From the NCBI GenBank assembly GCA_028554795.2, contig CM068830.1, positions 46,328,227-46,392,226 on the forward strand: a stretch of 64,000 nt of DNA, read 5' to 3'. This document shows, piece after piece, positions 21,900-35,504 of the stretch. Source of the DNA: Sinohyriopsis cumingii (taxonomy: Eukaryota > Mollusca > Bivalvia > Unionida > Unionidae). Both the position numbers and the translations under genes were made by a program. A model generated the notes under the pieces. It saw nothing but the letters and a program-made list of their open reading frames with translations, searched no databases and had not been told where the DNA came from. Numbering within the stretch: position 1 is the first letter of the stretch; every line of letters starts with the position of its first letter.

Positions 21900-24890
21900 T
21901 TGTCTTGTGTCCGCTAAAATGCAAAAGCCTACTGAACCAAGTCGAACAGGATACGTATTATACAACTTATTTTCGACGTTTCAGCGCCCCCCCCCCCTTA
22001 AATGCGTACATTTATTATCAGCATACCTCCATACGCAAGCCTATGCATTTGGGTTACCCCCCTCCCCCCTCTATGCGTACATACTAAATGGACGGCCCCT
22101 AACCATTCATGAGATGGTATTGATTCAAATTTATGAGTGCGATTGTGATGTACGCATTGTCCTACACAAACACGGGATGGTATTATTCAACCGTACATGT
22201 CCACAAAACTATATATATTTATAGATATATGTATACAACCATGGTACAACAATTAGGTATCTAATTACATAATGACAGTGTAGTGGTTAGCAAATTTGAG
22301 AAATATACTTTTTTATTCAGACACCATGCCAAAAGGAAAGAACTAACTTACAGTTTACTCTAAACTAAATTAAATTTACTATTTTTGTTTCCAGCATGGT
22401 CGGAATATGTTTAAATGTTTCATATTATGAAACAATTTGCATTATGGCTAAGTATATCTTAGAAGGAAATAAGATGTTCTTACGAACTCTTATTTTGTTG
22501 GTGTATTGGTTACCTCTCAATATATGAACCATTCTTTGCCATCTCACGATTATAATCCGTATGTACTTATGTGTTGTCTCATTTGTAGTATTAATTTTTA
22601 AATGTATACTTTGCTTGTAAAATGATCCCACTTTATATAAATGTACAAACACCGCAATCGTGATGTGCTTACAGGAATACATTCTTCTGAGTTCTACTGA
22701 AGTCAATTATTCAGTATAATTTGTAAAACGATATGGACTGATTGATAAAAGTGACTGTTTTCTTTACTTTGGTTTGTCGCAATATTTTTCTAACACAATA
22801 CTAATATACACTGGTCACACATGACGCCCCAAAGAAGCAGTTGTAGTTAATTCTTTTTTCCCTGTAGTAATGGGATTTTTACAATATATGGCAGTGGCAG
22901 ATGTACGTCGATTATCAGACAATGGTCGGCTTTTGCATTATTCACTTATTTCCCTACTGCGAGTGCGGACTGATTGACCGTTAAGCAAAATCTCAGTTAA
23001 TCTCTGCGATTTATGTGTTATCATTTTGATGCAACGTACGATATTGTCCCCAGTGTTTATTTAATTCCATCATCGTTTAACAAGACTTCTTTTCTTATCC
23101 ACTCTAAATCAACTTTTGTTGACCAAAGACAATACATTTTATAAGCAAGGCAGAACGCAAAATCACATTGCCCATTCACGAGTACAATGAAAATATATAA
23201 ACAAAAATAGTTAATAAAATTCCAAAGTATGTATAATATTGTAATATATTTTGGAGTATGCGCATTTGTTTACAGCTCTCCATTTTAAGGATTCATTATA
23301 TACTTGCTTAAATATGGGAAGTCGGTGCTGGGATTATAGTCTTTAGACCGAAATAATTAGCCAGTTACTAGGGGCAAACGTTACGGAGTGAAGTGTAAGT
23401 GAGTTTCAAGATGACATGGTTTACTTTTGGTGAATTCAGGTCAGAGCCGCATGAGTGTCCCTGTCACTCAGTAGTCCCTATTCAAATCTAGTTGCGTGAA
23501 TTGATCGTGTGACTCCAGGTGCAGTATTTATGACTGGAGATTGGTAAATTATACAATGGAATCAACAGGAAAGGACTGTTCCGCCGTCGGCTGGCGCCAT
23601 TTATTGTTGCTATGGTGGTAAATATATTACAAAGTTACAGGCGTAATTAAGCAAAAAAATCATGATTTAAATGGCCTAAGGTGGCGTAGTAAAAACGGTT
23701 CCCTGTATTAGGTTGTTGAGTTGTATAGTTTCACGGCGTGAAATACTGGTGGTAAGTTACGGAAAGTTAACGAAGAGAAGCTTTGCAGTTGTGACCTTGA
23801 CATTCAATTGGGAAATTGGGATTTGTGGTCATGTATTAATTAGAGTAACATTATTGATAGAATGGACGCGTTGGACTTTCCAGTTTGCAGAAGTAGTTGT
23901 ACAGGATTCCTTTGAATCAGGGGAAACTTATGACTCGTAGCGGGATTCGCGCAAGGGCTTGACATCGCTCGGTCAAGAAACCCCTTTGGTTGATACAATA
24001 TTTCTTGCGTGAGCATAATGCAAATATGTATACTGGCTTGCACTGTTTTCAGCTATGATGTACGATGTTGAGATCTCAGTCGGTCAGAATATTCTTTAAC
24101 AATGGTATCTTTTATCCTAACACGTCTTTCAATACGGTTCCATTTCAATAGGGTACCATTTACCCCTTGCAATAAAGTATATCAGTTGGAGGTTGAGGAT
24201 GAACTAATCGATATTGAATTTCTCTAAGTACTGTTTGGTCAATGTTCGGATCTCATTATCTTGTTATTGCAAAAAATATATATTGGTTATAATCAATTAC
24301 ACCTTTAGTTTTATGATCATTTAGACATTCTATTTAAATCCAGCATGGTATTAGTTAATATTTCGACGATATTATTATATGTGACCAGTACATTTGAACA
24401 GGTATGATTATAAACAGTAAATATAGGCATTTAAACTGTAGGATAAAAAATTCTACTGAAAAATGTTTCATCAGCATAAAAAAATAAGGATTGTCAAATC
24501 CGAGACTAGACAACATTTTATAGTACCTATATTTGCTCTTTTCAGGCCAAGTTCTCACATAATGGCTTGTTTTAGTAGATGTTTGCATTCACTTGCTTGT
24601 TTTTGTGTGGGGTTTTTTGTGCTCCCACACAAAATGCGCATGCGCGGAATTTAATTTCCGTTGCCATGACGAATAAAAGTTACCGGCCATGCACCAACAT
24701 TTTTCTTTTTGCATCAGATTTGCATAACATGATTAAAAGTAGTTATACTTGAACAAAAAGAACCAAAAAAAAAAACTATCAAGTGTACAGAAAAAATAAT
24801 TTAATTTCTCGAAATAAAAGTATACATCACTGTTACTTAGATACGATTTTCCACCTATAGAGGACGCCAGCAGGAAATGACGTACATTTA
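21900..24890. other. AT-rich intergenic stretch, no gene recognised
   Basis: Only chance open frames of fewer than 95 codons, none with a recognisable domain. Contains homopolymer runs (C9 near 21990). I see no RNA gene. Confidence 0.5.
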
Positions 24891-24894
24891 TCCC

Positions 24895-26757
24895 CACAAG
24901 ACGAAGTACTGGGGTGGGTGGGGGGTGAGGGGCACCAGACAGATCCCCCCCACTTTTCCAAAAAATTATGGTGTTTTATGTGTATTTATACCCCCCCCCC
25001 CATGTGTTGTATGTTTTATATTATGCAAAAGAATTTAGGTAAAAAACATTTAATTCTAATTTTTAACGGGGTATTTTTTTTTAAACTTAGTTTTATCTAT
25101 AGGGTTGTTTTTCCGAGTAGGTTTCCATCTTTCCATCACCTGACTTGAAATCCCTTCCCTATACTCTTGGTTGACCTTGGCTAGAGGTCGCCTATATCCC
25201 GTGTGTGCTATATGTATATATGCTATAGTTTGTGTATGCTATATTTTGCTTCCATGTTGGGATATCCTATATTTTTTTTTTCCCAAATCTCCCCAGTAAT
25301 CTTAGGACCTTATAATCGGATCAAGAAAAGGTTTATTTTTATTTATTTAATATATTTTGGAATTTTGGCGAAGTAACGGTGTATTATAATTTAATTAAGA
25401 AAAAAAAACCTTAATGTGTTCTGTGTGCAAATATATTGTGTCATTATTCACATATTGAATTTGTAAATTGAAATCCGCTGTACTCGAGTTGGAGTCCATA
25501 CACGTTTTTATTTGCTTGTATTTCTCCCACCTAGAGTTAGGCCGTCTCAAATTATTCATTGGATTTCTGCCAAAATCTCTAAAAATGGTTGTTCTTCCCC
25601 CCCCCCCCACACACACACAGTGGGGATTTACCGTGCAGTGCGAGAGCTGCACATTTAGAGCGAATAGAATTAGAAGAGAGACTTATTAGATCCTTTGTTT
25701 TCGTGTTTGTATGTAAAGTTTCCTATATGGGGTGTTTTCCCCGACTCTTTCATAGCCCATGACGTCATTATCTCGTACTTTTCCCATATAGTTTCTCTGT
25801 CCCGATAATTAAGATTTGTGATAGGTTGCGTAATATAATTAAAGTCTATTTAATTATTTAATTTTAATTTTAATGGATAATAAAAAGAAACTGAAGCTTT
25901 TTAGGAAAATTTATAAGAAATTAAAAGGGTGGCGGCTACAGCAGATTCCAATCCGGGGTGGGGGTATGGGGGCAAGGGTTCACTTTGTGGTGGTCCCCTT
26001 TAAGGGGAGACTATCCATTGCCCCATCTCCCTCCCCTTCTTTTCACCCTTTGCAGCCCCGTCCCTCCCATTCACAAATCTTCCTAGAAGGTCTTTTTTCT
26101 AATTAATTTGAAAGGATTACAAAAAAATTGGCCTATTCATTTTTTTATGTTTATGACTTGGTCACATGCCATCATGGTTTTAGTTATGTAATCTGTTATT
26201 TTTCCTATTAAATTTTTGTTAAAGTTGCCATCTTGATATAAAATTTGGTTTCTTCTGTATTCTTATTTCTTGGATATCTCCATAATAATTGTATCCTGTC
26301 TTGTTTCCTAAACTCGCACTGTGCTATCGCATGATATTTTGTGGAGTTCGCACATTTGCACATGAGATATTTTACATGTATGCGTATCATTCTCCTTCGG
26401 AGTGCCACTTTACCAGTCAGCCATATGTCGTGTAGATATTTGAATATCAAGCTTTGTATTTTTGGAGAGCCGATGTTGGTCCAGTACCTCCAAGGTCTGT
26501 CCCAATTAACCGAGATATTTCCTCCTCTACTTTATTTTTAATTTTAGAGGTTAAGTTTTCCCTTATCCAATTATATGTTTCCTTAGTTTCAATTCCCCAA
26601 AGTTCCTCATTTTCCCTATATTTACATAAAAGTTCCTTTATACTTCTAAAGGTCCTTGGTTTTTCTAGTCTTTTTACCAGTTTATTATTTTTGTAGATGT
26701 CACTTACGTTTTTCATGCTAAAACCAAACCCGTAAATGTATAAAGCTTCCTAAGGGG
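24895..26757 (-). mobile_element. L1/Tx1-like LINE, 5'-truncated 3' end (copy 2 of the family)
   Basis: The 5' part encodes the C-terminal segment of ORF2: IYKNNKLVKRLEKPR, WIRENLTSKIKNK and KYLHDIWLTG...AIAQC, closely matching the element at 35.5-40.3 kb (IYKNNK, WIREE, KYLHNTWLTD, TIAQC). The long 3' UTR with TATAGC repeats and C-rich end also matches the other copies. Frame is broken several times. It meets a second fragment of the family head-to-head at about 26.76-26.80 kb. Confidence 0.8.
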
Positions 26758-26799
26758 TTTTGGGTTGGATATTTACTTCTTTTACATTATAAATGAAAT

Positions 26800-27432
26800 A
26801 CTAGAGAGGAGGCCTAACTCGAATTGGGAGAAACACAAATAATTAAAGAAAGTGCGGACCCTGACTCGAATACAACCTGCCTCATTTTGAAAATAGACTT
26901 TAATGTGAGAAACGCCACACCATAGTCACTCACATAAAACAATAGGTTTTATTTTAATTTCAACTGGTAGTATACCGTTCATCTCGCCGGAATTCTAAAT
27001 TGAAATTAATTCAAAAGCAACTAAATTTATACCAGGACAAACAAATAAATTTGAAAAGTCCATAGAAAAATATATATTAAGACAACAGGGACAAATTTGA
27101 CATAGTATTGCTGTCCCTATACACAGACTATGTAGCATACACACACCATAGCATTGATACACATAACATACACGGAACATAGGAAATCCTTGGCAAAGAT
27201 CACTAAAAATCAAGGATATGAAATCTGAAAATGGGAATAAGACCCATGTTTCAGACTACTACCCTTTAGAAAACACTGGGACTAATTATAAACTAAACGT
27301 TTGATCAAAATTCCTTTTTTAAAACTTTAAACAAGCACACACATCTTGGGGTATACAAGAGTACATGAAAACACTTTATTTTTTTGTGGTGGGGGGTGCA
27401 TCTGTCTGGTGCGTCCCCCCCCCCAAAAAAAA
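26800..27432 (+). mobile_element. L1/Tx1-like LINE, 3' UTR only (copy 3)
   Basis: Contains the family blocks 'ggcctaactcgaattgggagaaacacaa', 'tagcatacacacaccatag', 'ccctttagaaaacact' and the terminal 'ggtggggggtgca...gtcccccccccccc' followed by an A-rich tail. It is in opposite orientation to the adjacent copy at 24895-26757. Confidence 0.75.
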
Positions 27433-27439
27433 TAAAAAT

Positions 27440-29940
27440 AAATAATAATACTTTCGTAACCCATACTAGCGAAAGATTATCATTTGCAGTCACATTGTAT
27501 GTTCTTTAAAATAATGATTTTTTTTTTATTTGCGAGATATCGTCGTATAGTTAACCTGGATACAATACAATCTTGGTCCGTTTGCACCTTGTAACTTATC
27601 ATGCGTGAATGGCAGGCGCCTTCAAGCAATCTGGTGATATTTTCGTTTCTTTTGCGATATTTTTTTTTTTATTTGACATTAGCGATACACACACAGTAAG
27701 GATGCATACGCATGCCGGCATCCGCTACATTTACGGAGTTCGTTGATATATTTTGTTCTCTAAATTTCGCATGATGAAAAAAGAAGGAATACATTATAAC
27801 AATGCAAGGTTAGTTTCTTTTATTTTATTTTCAATCAAGTGTTTGTTTATTGTACCGTGCCGGGGTGGGGTGGGGGGTGGGGGCACAAATTCAACACAAA
27901 ATTAGTTCCTTTCTTATCTGCATGGAATAATGGAGCAAATATGATTGACGATATTGACTAGTAATAACAAGCTTTCAATTTACACACACGAAGACAACTT
28001 GAAAAATAGAAACAAACAATAAAATTAACTGGTAACTTCGCACTTGTTCAAGGTTTTGTAGTTACAATGGGGGGGGGATTTTCTTTGCTATTCTTTGGTT
28101 AGGCATGACTATTTCGCAGAAATACAAACAAATCTTTTGAGATGAGCATAAAAGACAATTTCTTTTCCTCCATACATTTACGATGCTCTCAAAGGACCCA
28201 CATATTTAGGTAAAATTATGACCGTTACCAGGCGTTACTGAGTTGAAAAGATGCCGAGTAAACTTACGAATTACGCCACGTACAATGTATAAACAACACC
28301 TGGCAACTTTTAATGATAAAAGTTGGTGTTTTTATTTATCTACTTTTTTATTTAGTTATCAGAACTCTTTCAGAATAACAATGTAATTGCCGATTATACA
28401 GCTCGCCTCTAAGAAGATTTTCGTAGTTTCCAACTGCCATGCATAAAATAAGTTTATGCCAAAGTGATCGTGACCTGCATAATGTTGGCCATTGTCACAG
28501 GGCATAACATTCATAAAACAATAAAGAGCATTCCTTTTTGTTCTATCAAAGCAGCGGAACCATAATGAGTTGATAAAACACAAGGATATTTGTTGTTGTT
28601 TTGCAAACCATTGCTAATAAAATCAGCTTCAGAAACTATTATTATTGTCCGCCCTAGAGGAAAGATTTTACAAGGTGGAAATCACTGACTGTCAGTATCC
28701 CTGGAATGACAACCAGTATGACAACTCTAACTAGTTTGTGCATCAGTAAATAATCTTGAGTAGCCACTGCACCTGAAATGCATGCAGTCCATTCATCGAA
28801 TACCTCCTATTCATTTATTGTATAATACACATTTTACTTACTAAGAATACCCTATCACAGTATAAATGTTTAGTCATAAATCGGGAAAGTTTACAACTGG
28901 ATATGCATATTTATTTCTATTTTAACCGTACTGTCATAAAAGTACTTCTGTGGAGGCTAGTGTGTATATGTCATGATGAAAGGTTATGTCATCAATAGTT
29001 TTCTTTCTTTGCTCTTTACAAAAAATCAAAATAATAAGACTTTCGTTCATCTTTTGTTAGATTTCATATTTTCTTGAGAAATTTTTTTAAAATGTATCTG
29101 GAAAGTAAACATAAAAAAATACGATAATTTAAAAAATGAAATTTGGGTCTCCATCTAAAGAATTTATATATTCTTAGTTACTACTCAGTAATTTTTAATT
29201 ATTCATAAATGATTGTAAGAGAAATTAGTTTTACAATGTAAAAGTGCGAGTTTGCTCCGTTTACAGAAGGGTTTACTTGCTTTTCTCTTTGTATAATTCT
29301 CCCAGCTTTAAACTGCAGAGACAGAACATTACATAAGACAACGAATTTCAGTCTTAACCTAAAGCTCGATGCTGGAGAAGAGGTCACTAAATTACCGTTT
29401 CCATAGTTACACACTGATCAGATAGAGCAGTCTCCCGCAGGTATCATTCCCTATAGATGAATTAGAGGCCAAGTAAACTGCCTTCATTTCATGAGCTATA
29501 CTAGTGTAGTATAGATGAAATAAGTTTTAAATTGCAAAAGTTGTCTCTTTTGTAACAAAGTTGTCTCTTTTGTAACAAAGTTGTCTCTTTTGTATAACCA
29601 AAGTGCAAATCAATAAAGGAATATAATGACATGTAAAATTACATGAACAACAATGAAGGATCTTTTACGAGAGTCGCAAAAGATTGAAACTATTTAATGA
29701 ATTTCATAAATTTCATTTTAAATAATCTTAAATGTAAGATTATGTTATGTGTATCACATGACAGAAATGATATTCAATAAAAAGCATAAAAATAGGTTAC
29801 ATAATTGACTTTAAATTACATTCGTCATTACACCTTCAATTCATATGTCGTCATGCCGGCATTTGCTGAGTTATTGGGTGTTATTAAACGTATCATATAG
29901 TTACGTATGATACTGGAAAATATCATATGGGTATATTAAT
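27440..29940. other. AT-rich stretch, no gene recognised
   Basis: Includes G-runs near 27860 and 28070, and a short tandem repeat at 29537-29597. No supported coding sequence. Confidence 0.5.
29537..29597. repeat. 20-bp tandem repeat, three units
   Basis: Three near-identical copies of AAAGTTGTCTCTTTTGTAAC in direct order. Confidence 0.9.
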
Positions 29941-29948
29941 CTTAAGAG

Positions 29949-30030
29949 GAGCCACATTGGCTCAGTGGTTAGCGTCTCAGACCTGCGACCGAAAGGATGC
30001 AGGTTCAACCCCTGCCATCGGATCAAATCC
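29949..30030 (+). mobile_element. tRNA-like SINE head
   Basis: A tRNA-like sequence with box-A-like TGGCTCAGTGGTTAGCG and box-B-like GGTTCAACCCC about 35 bp later. It lacks the body seen in other SINE copies and is followed by a LINE relic, so it is a SINE fragment rather than a tRNA gene; the acceptor stem does not close well by eye. Confidence 0.55.
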
Positions 30031-30199
30031 TCGACCTTATTGGAAAATAATGAGATAACAAGTACATTCTACAAAGACATGGAACCTATTACTTCCACTG
30101 AAACGTACGAAATGATCATCTAAATTTGCAAAAAGTGATCAGGAGAAGTGCGATCTGTTGAACTCGCAAGTTTGATATGTTACACGTTTAAAAAATTAT

Positions 30200-30990
30200 G
30201 ATAAACAGTTACCGCATTTTGAAGTTAGAAATCAAACTTTTATTTCTGCCATCATTATATATAAACAAGAAATTATTGATGTAATAACTAGTCTTGACCT
30301 AAACAAAACCGCTGGAACCAATCCAATAAGTAATAAACTTGTACAAGTATAGTTGAAGAAATGTATGTTCCATTGCAAATACTTTTAAATAAATCACTCC
30401 CAGCCAGCGTGTTCCTAACATAGTGCAAGCTAGCGTATGACATACCGATGTATAAGAAAGGAGATAAAACACTACCGTCTAAATACAGACTAATTGTTGA
30501 CTTCGGCTAAATTATATACACTATTCATAAGTCCAACCTTAGAATATACTTCTGGAGTCTGGGATAATTGCTCTATTGAAGATTCGGAAAGATCAGAATA
30601 AAGGGGGGAAAATCAGATGGAAGATGCACGGATCGTTCCAGATCTATACCCATTAATTCTTCTAGATAGTCTCTTTATGCGGAAACTCTTTGGTTTGCAC
30701 AACGAAGGAAAAGGAAGAGATTATGCATTATGTATTCGATTATAAATACTCAAGTACCTAACTATTTAAGCGAACTTCTTCCACAAAGGAGATATGAGGT
30801 ATCTAATTATCGTCTACGTTACTCTCAAAGTATCACACCAATCTCTACCAAACTTTATATTTTCACACGACCTTTTACCATATACGATTCGTCTTTAGAA
30901 CTCTCTCCCTGATGCTATCCGAAATCCTCCAAATCTTTCTATTTTTAAGAAACGTTTCTCTAATTTAACTAACGGATCATCACACAAGCA
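30200..30990 (+). mobile_element. Decayed LINE, RT fragment and C-terminus
   Basis: Pieces in order: EIIDVITSLDLNKTAGTNPIS (start of the RT domain), MYKKGDKTLPSKYR (RT), SPTLEYTSGVWDN, then a C-terminal segment with NTQVPNYLSELLPQRR...EVSNYRLR and IRL.NSLPDAIRNPPNL. Large parts of the RT are missing and stops interrupt every piece. CR1/Jockey group by these motifs. Old. Confidence 0.75.
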
Positions 30991-31066
30991 GAAAGACATC
31001 TTATTGTAGCTGGGTAGTCACGTCACTTTTCAATGATAAATCTAGACTTAACCAAGAAGTGTGTTG

Positions 31067-31337
31067 AAAGGTAGAGCGAAAGAGCTGGGATCTTTGGCAT
31101 TAGGTAAGGGGCAATAGACAAAGTGCTCAACTTCTTCATTATCATAAGCACATGCACACGTGAAAGAGTTAACTAAATTCACCATGTAAAGGTCGGAATT
31201 CAGGAGACTACCTGCTTATCTAAGTTTAGTATGTAGGATATTAAGATGACATTTGTCAGTAGCATAATTTTAGCGTGATGACCCGTTAGTTGAATTAGAA
31301 AAACGTTTCTTAAAAACAGAAAGATTTGGAGGATGAG
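31067..31337 (-). mobile_element. LINE C-terminal fragment, inverted relative to 30200-30990
   Basis: The minus strand repeats 'atcctccaaatctttct', 'ttttaagaaacgttt' and 'tctaatt' from 30925-30970 and goes on with LNSDLYMVNLVNSFTC and NEEVEHFVYCPL, the Cys/His end of a CR1/Jockey-group ORF2. Satellite array B starts directly at its edge. Confidence 0.7.
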
Positions 31338-34285
31338 AAACCTATAAATTGATATCAAATGTGTTAACATCGGTGGTTCTTTACAAATGGCATGACTTAT
31401 TTGATTATATACAAACCATCAAAAAACGGCAAGGGTAGAAGTGAGTGGCAAAGATATGAAGATCGGTAAGTCTCAAGCAATACCGAGACAAAAAAGGCAA
31501 CTTTCAAGGTAGCATTTTCACACATTTATATTGACACGGGTCGTTTTAGACTAATGAGAAACCAATAAATGGATATCAAATATGTCCAAATCTTTGGGTT
31601 TTTTTTACGATTAACATGACATATTTAGCCTTATAGAAAACGATCATGTTGCAAGGATATAGGCGCACGGACAGAGAAATGAAGATGTACTTAAGATACA
31701 TACACATAACTTTTACTGTTTTATTGCTTAAGTATATGCTTCATATCATTAGTATCAGCATCGAGATATGTGATACCATCGCAAAACATCAATGGTAGAG
31801 GCACGTAACAAGAATATAAGATTGGTAATAGTAAAGTCGCAAAGGATAATGGGTAAAATATATTAACTTTTCTAGGTTGCATTTTCACACATTTCTGTAG
31901 GCATATATCAATTTAGACTGATGAGAAACCTATCAAATAATACCAGATTTGTCAAAATCTTTGTGTGCTTACGATTGGTATGACTTATTCGACTCTAAGA
32001 TAAACGTTCGTGTTGTAAAGATCTAGGAGCACTAACATTCAAATGATTATCATCGAACTATATGGTACCATCTCAAAGCGGCAAGGGTAGAGGCACGTAG
32101 GTAGAATATGATGATCCGTTGATGATCCGTAATATCGCAAGCGACACCGAGTAAAAAATATCAACTTTTTTACTTGCATTTTCACACATTTATATATTTC
32201 ACAGATCAATTTAGATTGATGAGAAACTTATCAATTGATATCAAATTCGTCTAAATCGCGTTTTTAAAAAAAATTACTAATGTTGTAACTTATTTGCTTA
32301 TATGGACAACGCACATTGAGAAAGACATTGAGCTGACATACAGACACATAAAGATGTACTTTATAAGATGCATACACATATTATATACTGTTGTATAGCT
32401 TTCCCTATATGCTTCAAATCTATACTATTAACATTGAAGTAGGTGGTACCGTGGCAAACGGCAATGGTTGATGGACGTATCAAGGATATGAAGATGGTTA
32501 AAGTCGCAACCGATACCGAGCCAAAAATATAAACTTTTTTATTTTGCATTTTCGCACATTTATGTTGGCACAAATCGATTTAGACTGATGAGAAAATATC
32601 AACTGATATCAGATTTGTCTAAATCCGGGTTTATTTACTATTGTTATGACTTATTCACCTATATGGAAAACGATCGTATAGGAAGAGAGGGCGAAAGGAC
32701 AGACAAATGAAGACGTACTTAATAAGATACATGCACATATTATTTACTGTTGTACAGCTGTAATTACATGCTTCAAATATATAGTATTAGCAACGAAATA
32801 TGTGGTACGATCGCAAAACGGCAATGGTAGATTCACGTACCAAGGATATGAAGATCGGTAATGTCGCATCCAATATTCAGTAAAAAGAACAAAACGATTG
32901 ATTTTGCATTTTCACACATGTCTATTGGCAGATCGACTTAGTCTCATGAGAAACCTATCAATTGATATCAAACTTGTCAACATCGCTGGTTGTTTGCGAT
33001 TGGTATGATTTATTCACCTATATGGAAAATATTTGGTTAGGAAGGCACTAAACGCAAGGACGTACAAATCAAGACGTACTTCATAAGATGCATACACACA
33101 TATTATTTACCGTTGTGCAGCTTTTATTATATGTTTCAGATTTATAGAATTAGCATCGAAAAAATGTGATACGATCGCAAAACGGGAATGGCAGATGGAC
33201 GTAGCAAGGAATCGATGATCGGTAACGTTGCAAGCGATACTGAGTGAAAAATATTAACTTTTCTATTTTGCATTTTCACCCATTTATATTGGCACAGATC
33301 TATTTAGACTCATGAAAAACTTGTCAACTGATATCAAACGTATTAAAATCGTTCTTTGTTTGCGATTGGTATGACTTATTCGCCCATATGGAAAACGTTC
33401 GTATAGGTCAGATGTAGGCACACGGAAAGGCAGATAAAGACGTGCTTAATAAGATACATACACATATTTTATAATTATGTACAGCTTTAATTCTATGCTT
33501 CAGATCTATAGTATTAGCATGGAAGTATGTGCGACCATCGCAGAACGGGAACGCTGTATGAACGTAGCAAGGATATGAAGATCAGTAAAGTCGAACCCAA
33601 TATTCAGTAAAAAGTACACTTTTTTGTATTTTGCATGTTAACACATGTCTATTGGCACAGATAGAGTTAGACTGATGAGAAACCTATATAATAATATGAA
33701 ATTTGTCAAAATTGGTGTTTGTTTACTATTGGTATAACTTATTCGTTTATATCGAAACCGTTCGTATAGGAAGGCATTGGGCGCACGAACATATATATGA
33801 AGACTTACTTAATAAGATACATACACATATTATTTACTGTTATACAGCTTTAATTATATGCTTCAAATCTATAGTATTAGCATCCAATTATGTGCTACCA
33901 TCCTAAACGGCAAGGATGGAAGCATCAAGGATACGAAGATCGGTAAAGTCGCAAGCGACAATGAGTCACAAATAGCAACTTTTTATTATTCATTTTCGCC
34001 ATATTTTTTTATTGTGTGTGTGTGTGTGTGTGTGTGGCATAGATCGATTTAAACTGATGAGAAACCTATAAATTGATATCAAATATGTCGAAATCGGTGG
34101 TCGTTTACGATTGGTACAACTTATTTACCTATGTGGAACATGTTCGTGTAGGAAGGCATTTGGCGCACGGTAAGACAAATGAAGACGTACTTAATAAAAT
34201 ATATTAACATGTTATGCTGTTGTTTAGCTTTAATTTTATGCTTGAAATCAGTAGTGTCAGCATCGAAGTATGTTGTAAACTCCCC
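31338..34285. repeat. ~360-bp satellite array B, about eight units
   Basis: Marker motif 'tatggaaaac-ttcgtatagg' or variants at about 31626, 31988, 32297, 32657, 33016, 33387, 33745 and 34126, giving spacings of 309-381 with most near 360. The same monomer as array A. A (GT)n run at 34014-34035 expands one unit. Noncoding; the short open frames inside are chance. Confidence 0.92.
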
Positions 34286-34800
34286 CTCCCCTTAGTACGC
34301 TACTGCAAGCACACTTTGTCAAATTCTAACAGGCACTAACTTTCTTGAAAATTATAATTATCAAAAAAATTCTGGATTCGTATATTATAACCTTATAATG
34401 CGCCTTCATTTTCCCTCAGGTAGGTCTCCAGGTCGAGTTGTCAAGAACAACAGGAACCAATATCGTACATTCTTTGTTAAGCGATCGCTCCGGTGGTGCA
34501 GTGTCTCTACAGAGCGTCCGCCTTGGATGCGAGAGGTCGCGGATTTAAACCCCGGCCGAATTATACTAAAGACTTGTAAAAATGGCACTAGCAGCTGCCT
34601 CTTTTGGCGCCCATCATTAAGAGGTTAGTGTTCGGATTGGTCGGACAGGTGTCAGGATAATGGGATTGGGTGGGACAAAATGCTGTATGTTTGTGGCATG
34701 ATGCCACATTGCTACACATCATTATAAACTGTCACAATGCAGACATGGTAGCGATATGATTGCATTTTTTTAAAGCTACGTAAAAAATTACACACACACA
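34286..34800 (+). mobile_element. Shared satellite tail plus tRNA-like SINE (copy B)
   Basis: Same order as copy A: C-rich segment, 'gtatattataaccttataatgcgcc', then a tRNA-like head near 34490 (CTCCGGTGGTGCAGTGTCTC; GGTCGCGGATTTAAACCCC) and the SINE body. Here the tail is kept ('gtggcatgatgcc', 'gcagacatggtagcgatatgattg') and ends in a CA run, matching the solo SINE at 13895-14208. Confidence 0.8.
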
Positions 34801-34809
34801 CACACTTTA

Positions 34810-35142
34810 CTAGGGTATTTGCTATTTAAAGAGATGGAATCTTGTTCATATTTCAACCGCTTTTTATTAATGATCATAGCTGTGACCAACATATACGATA
34901 ATAATAATCCCGATGATGATGATGATGGTTGCTGTTCATGATCTGTTTTATTACTACTGCTCCATGGTTTTATTATATATCGAACTTGAAAACAGAAGCA
35001 CTACCAGCAATAAAGTAACTTTGAAAACAAATCGCACTTAGTCGATATAAATAATATTGACATCAAAATGAACGTCAAATGCTCTTGTGCAAATGTATCG
35101 AAATGAACTATCACAAGCCGGGTTTTTATTTTATTTTTATAA

Positions 35143-35180
<38 letters not shown>

Positions 35181-35500
35181 CTAAACCGAAATAAGTAGTA
35201 CTTCAAGGCTCTGTCTATGGTATAAATATGTTCATGTACACTTTTCCATTGTAACTTTAAGTGTATAGACTGCAAATACGATGAAGCACAAATCGAGGAC
35301 GTCGAGTGGTAACATTGGAACAATATTACTACTTCGGTCCAGAAGGATAGCGACCTATATAGATATTCCTGCCCACTACCATGTAGGATGTATCAAACTG
35401 TATATTACTCAAGCGCTCTTTGTCGAGCGTGCTGGTGTGTGTGTAAATATAATAACTTTAACTGAAATATATACAATTAAATTATATTTAAAAGTGATGC
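34810..35500. other. Unassigned, with a long T-run
   Basis: A T-run of about 28 lies at 35142-35169. Could contain the 5' UTR of the LINE that follows. No gene recognised. Confidence 0.4.
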
Positions 35501-35504
35501 GGCA

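Noticed and set aside
29949-30030. Candidate tRNA gene
   Set aside because: Box A and B are tRNA-like but the arms do not close well and related SINE heads are common in the window.
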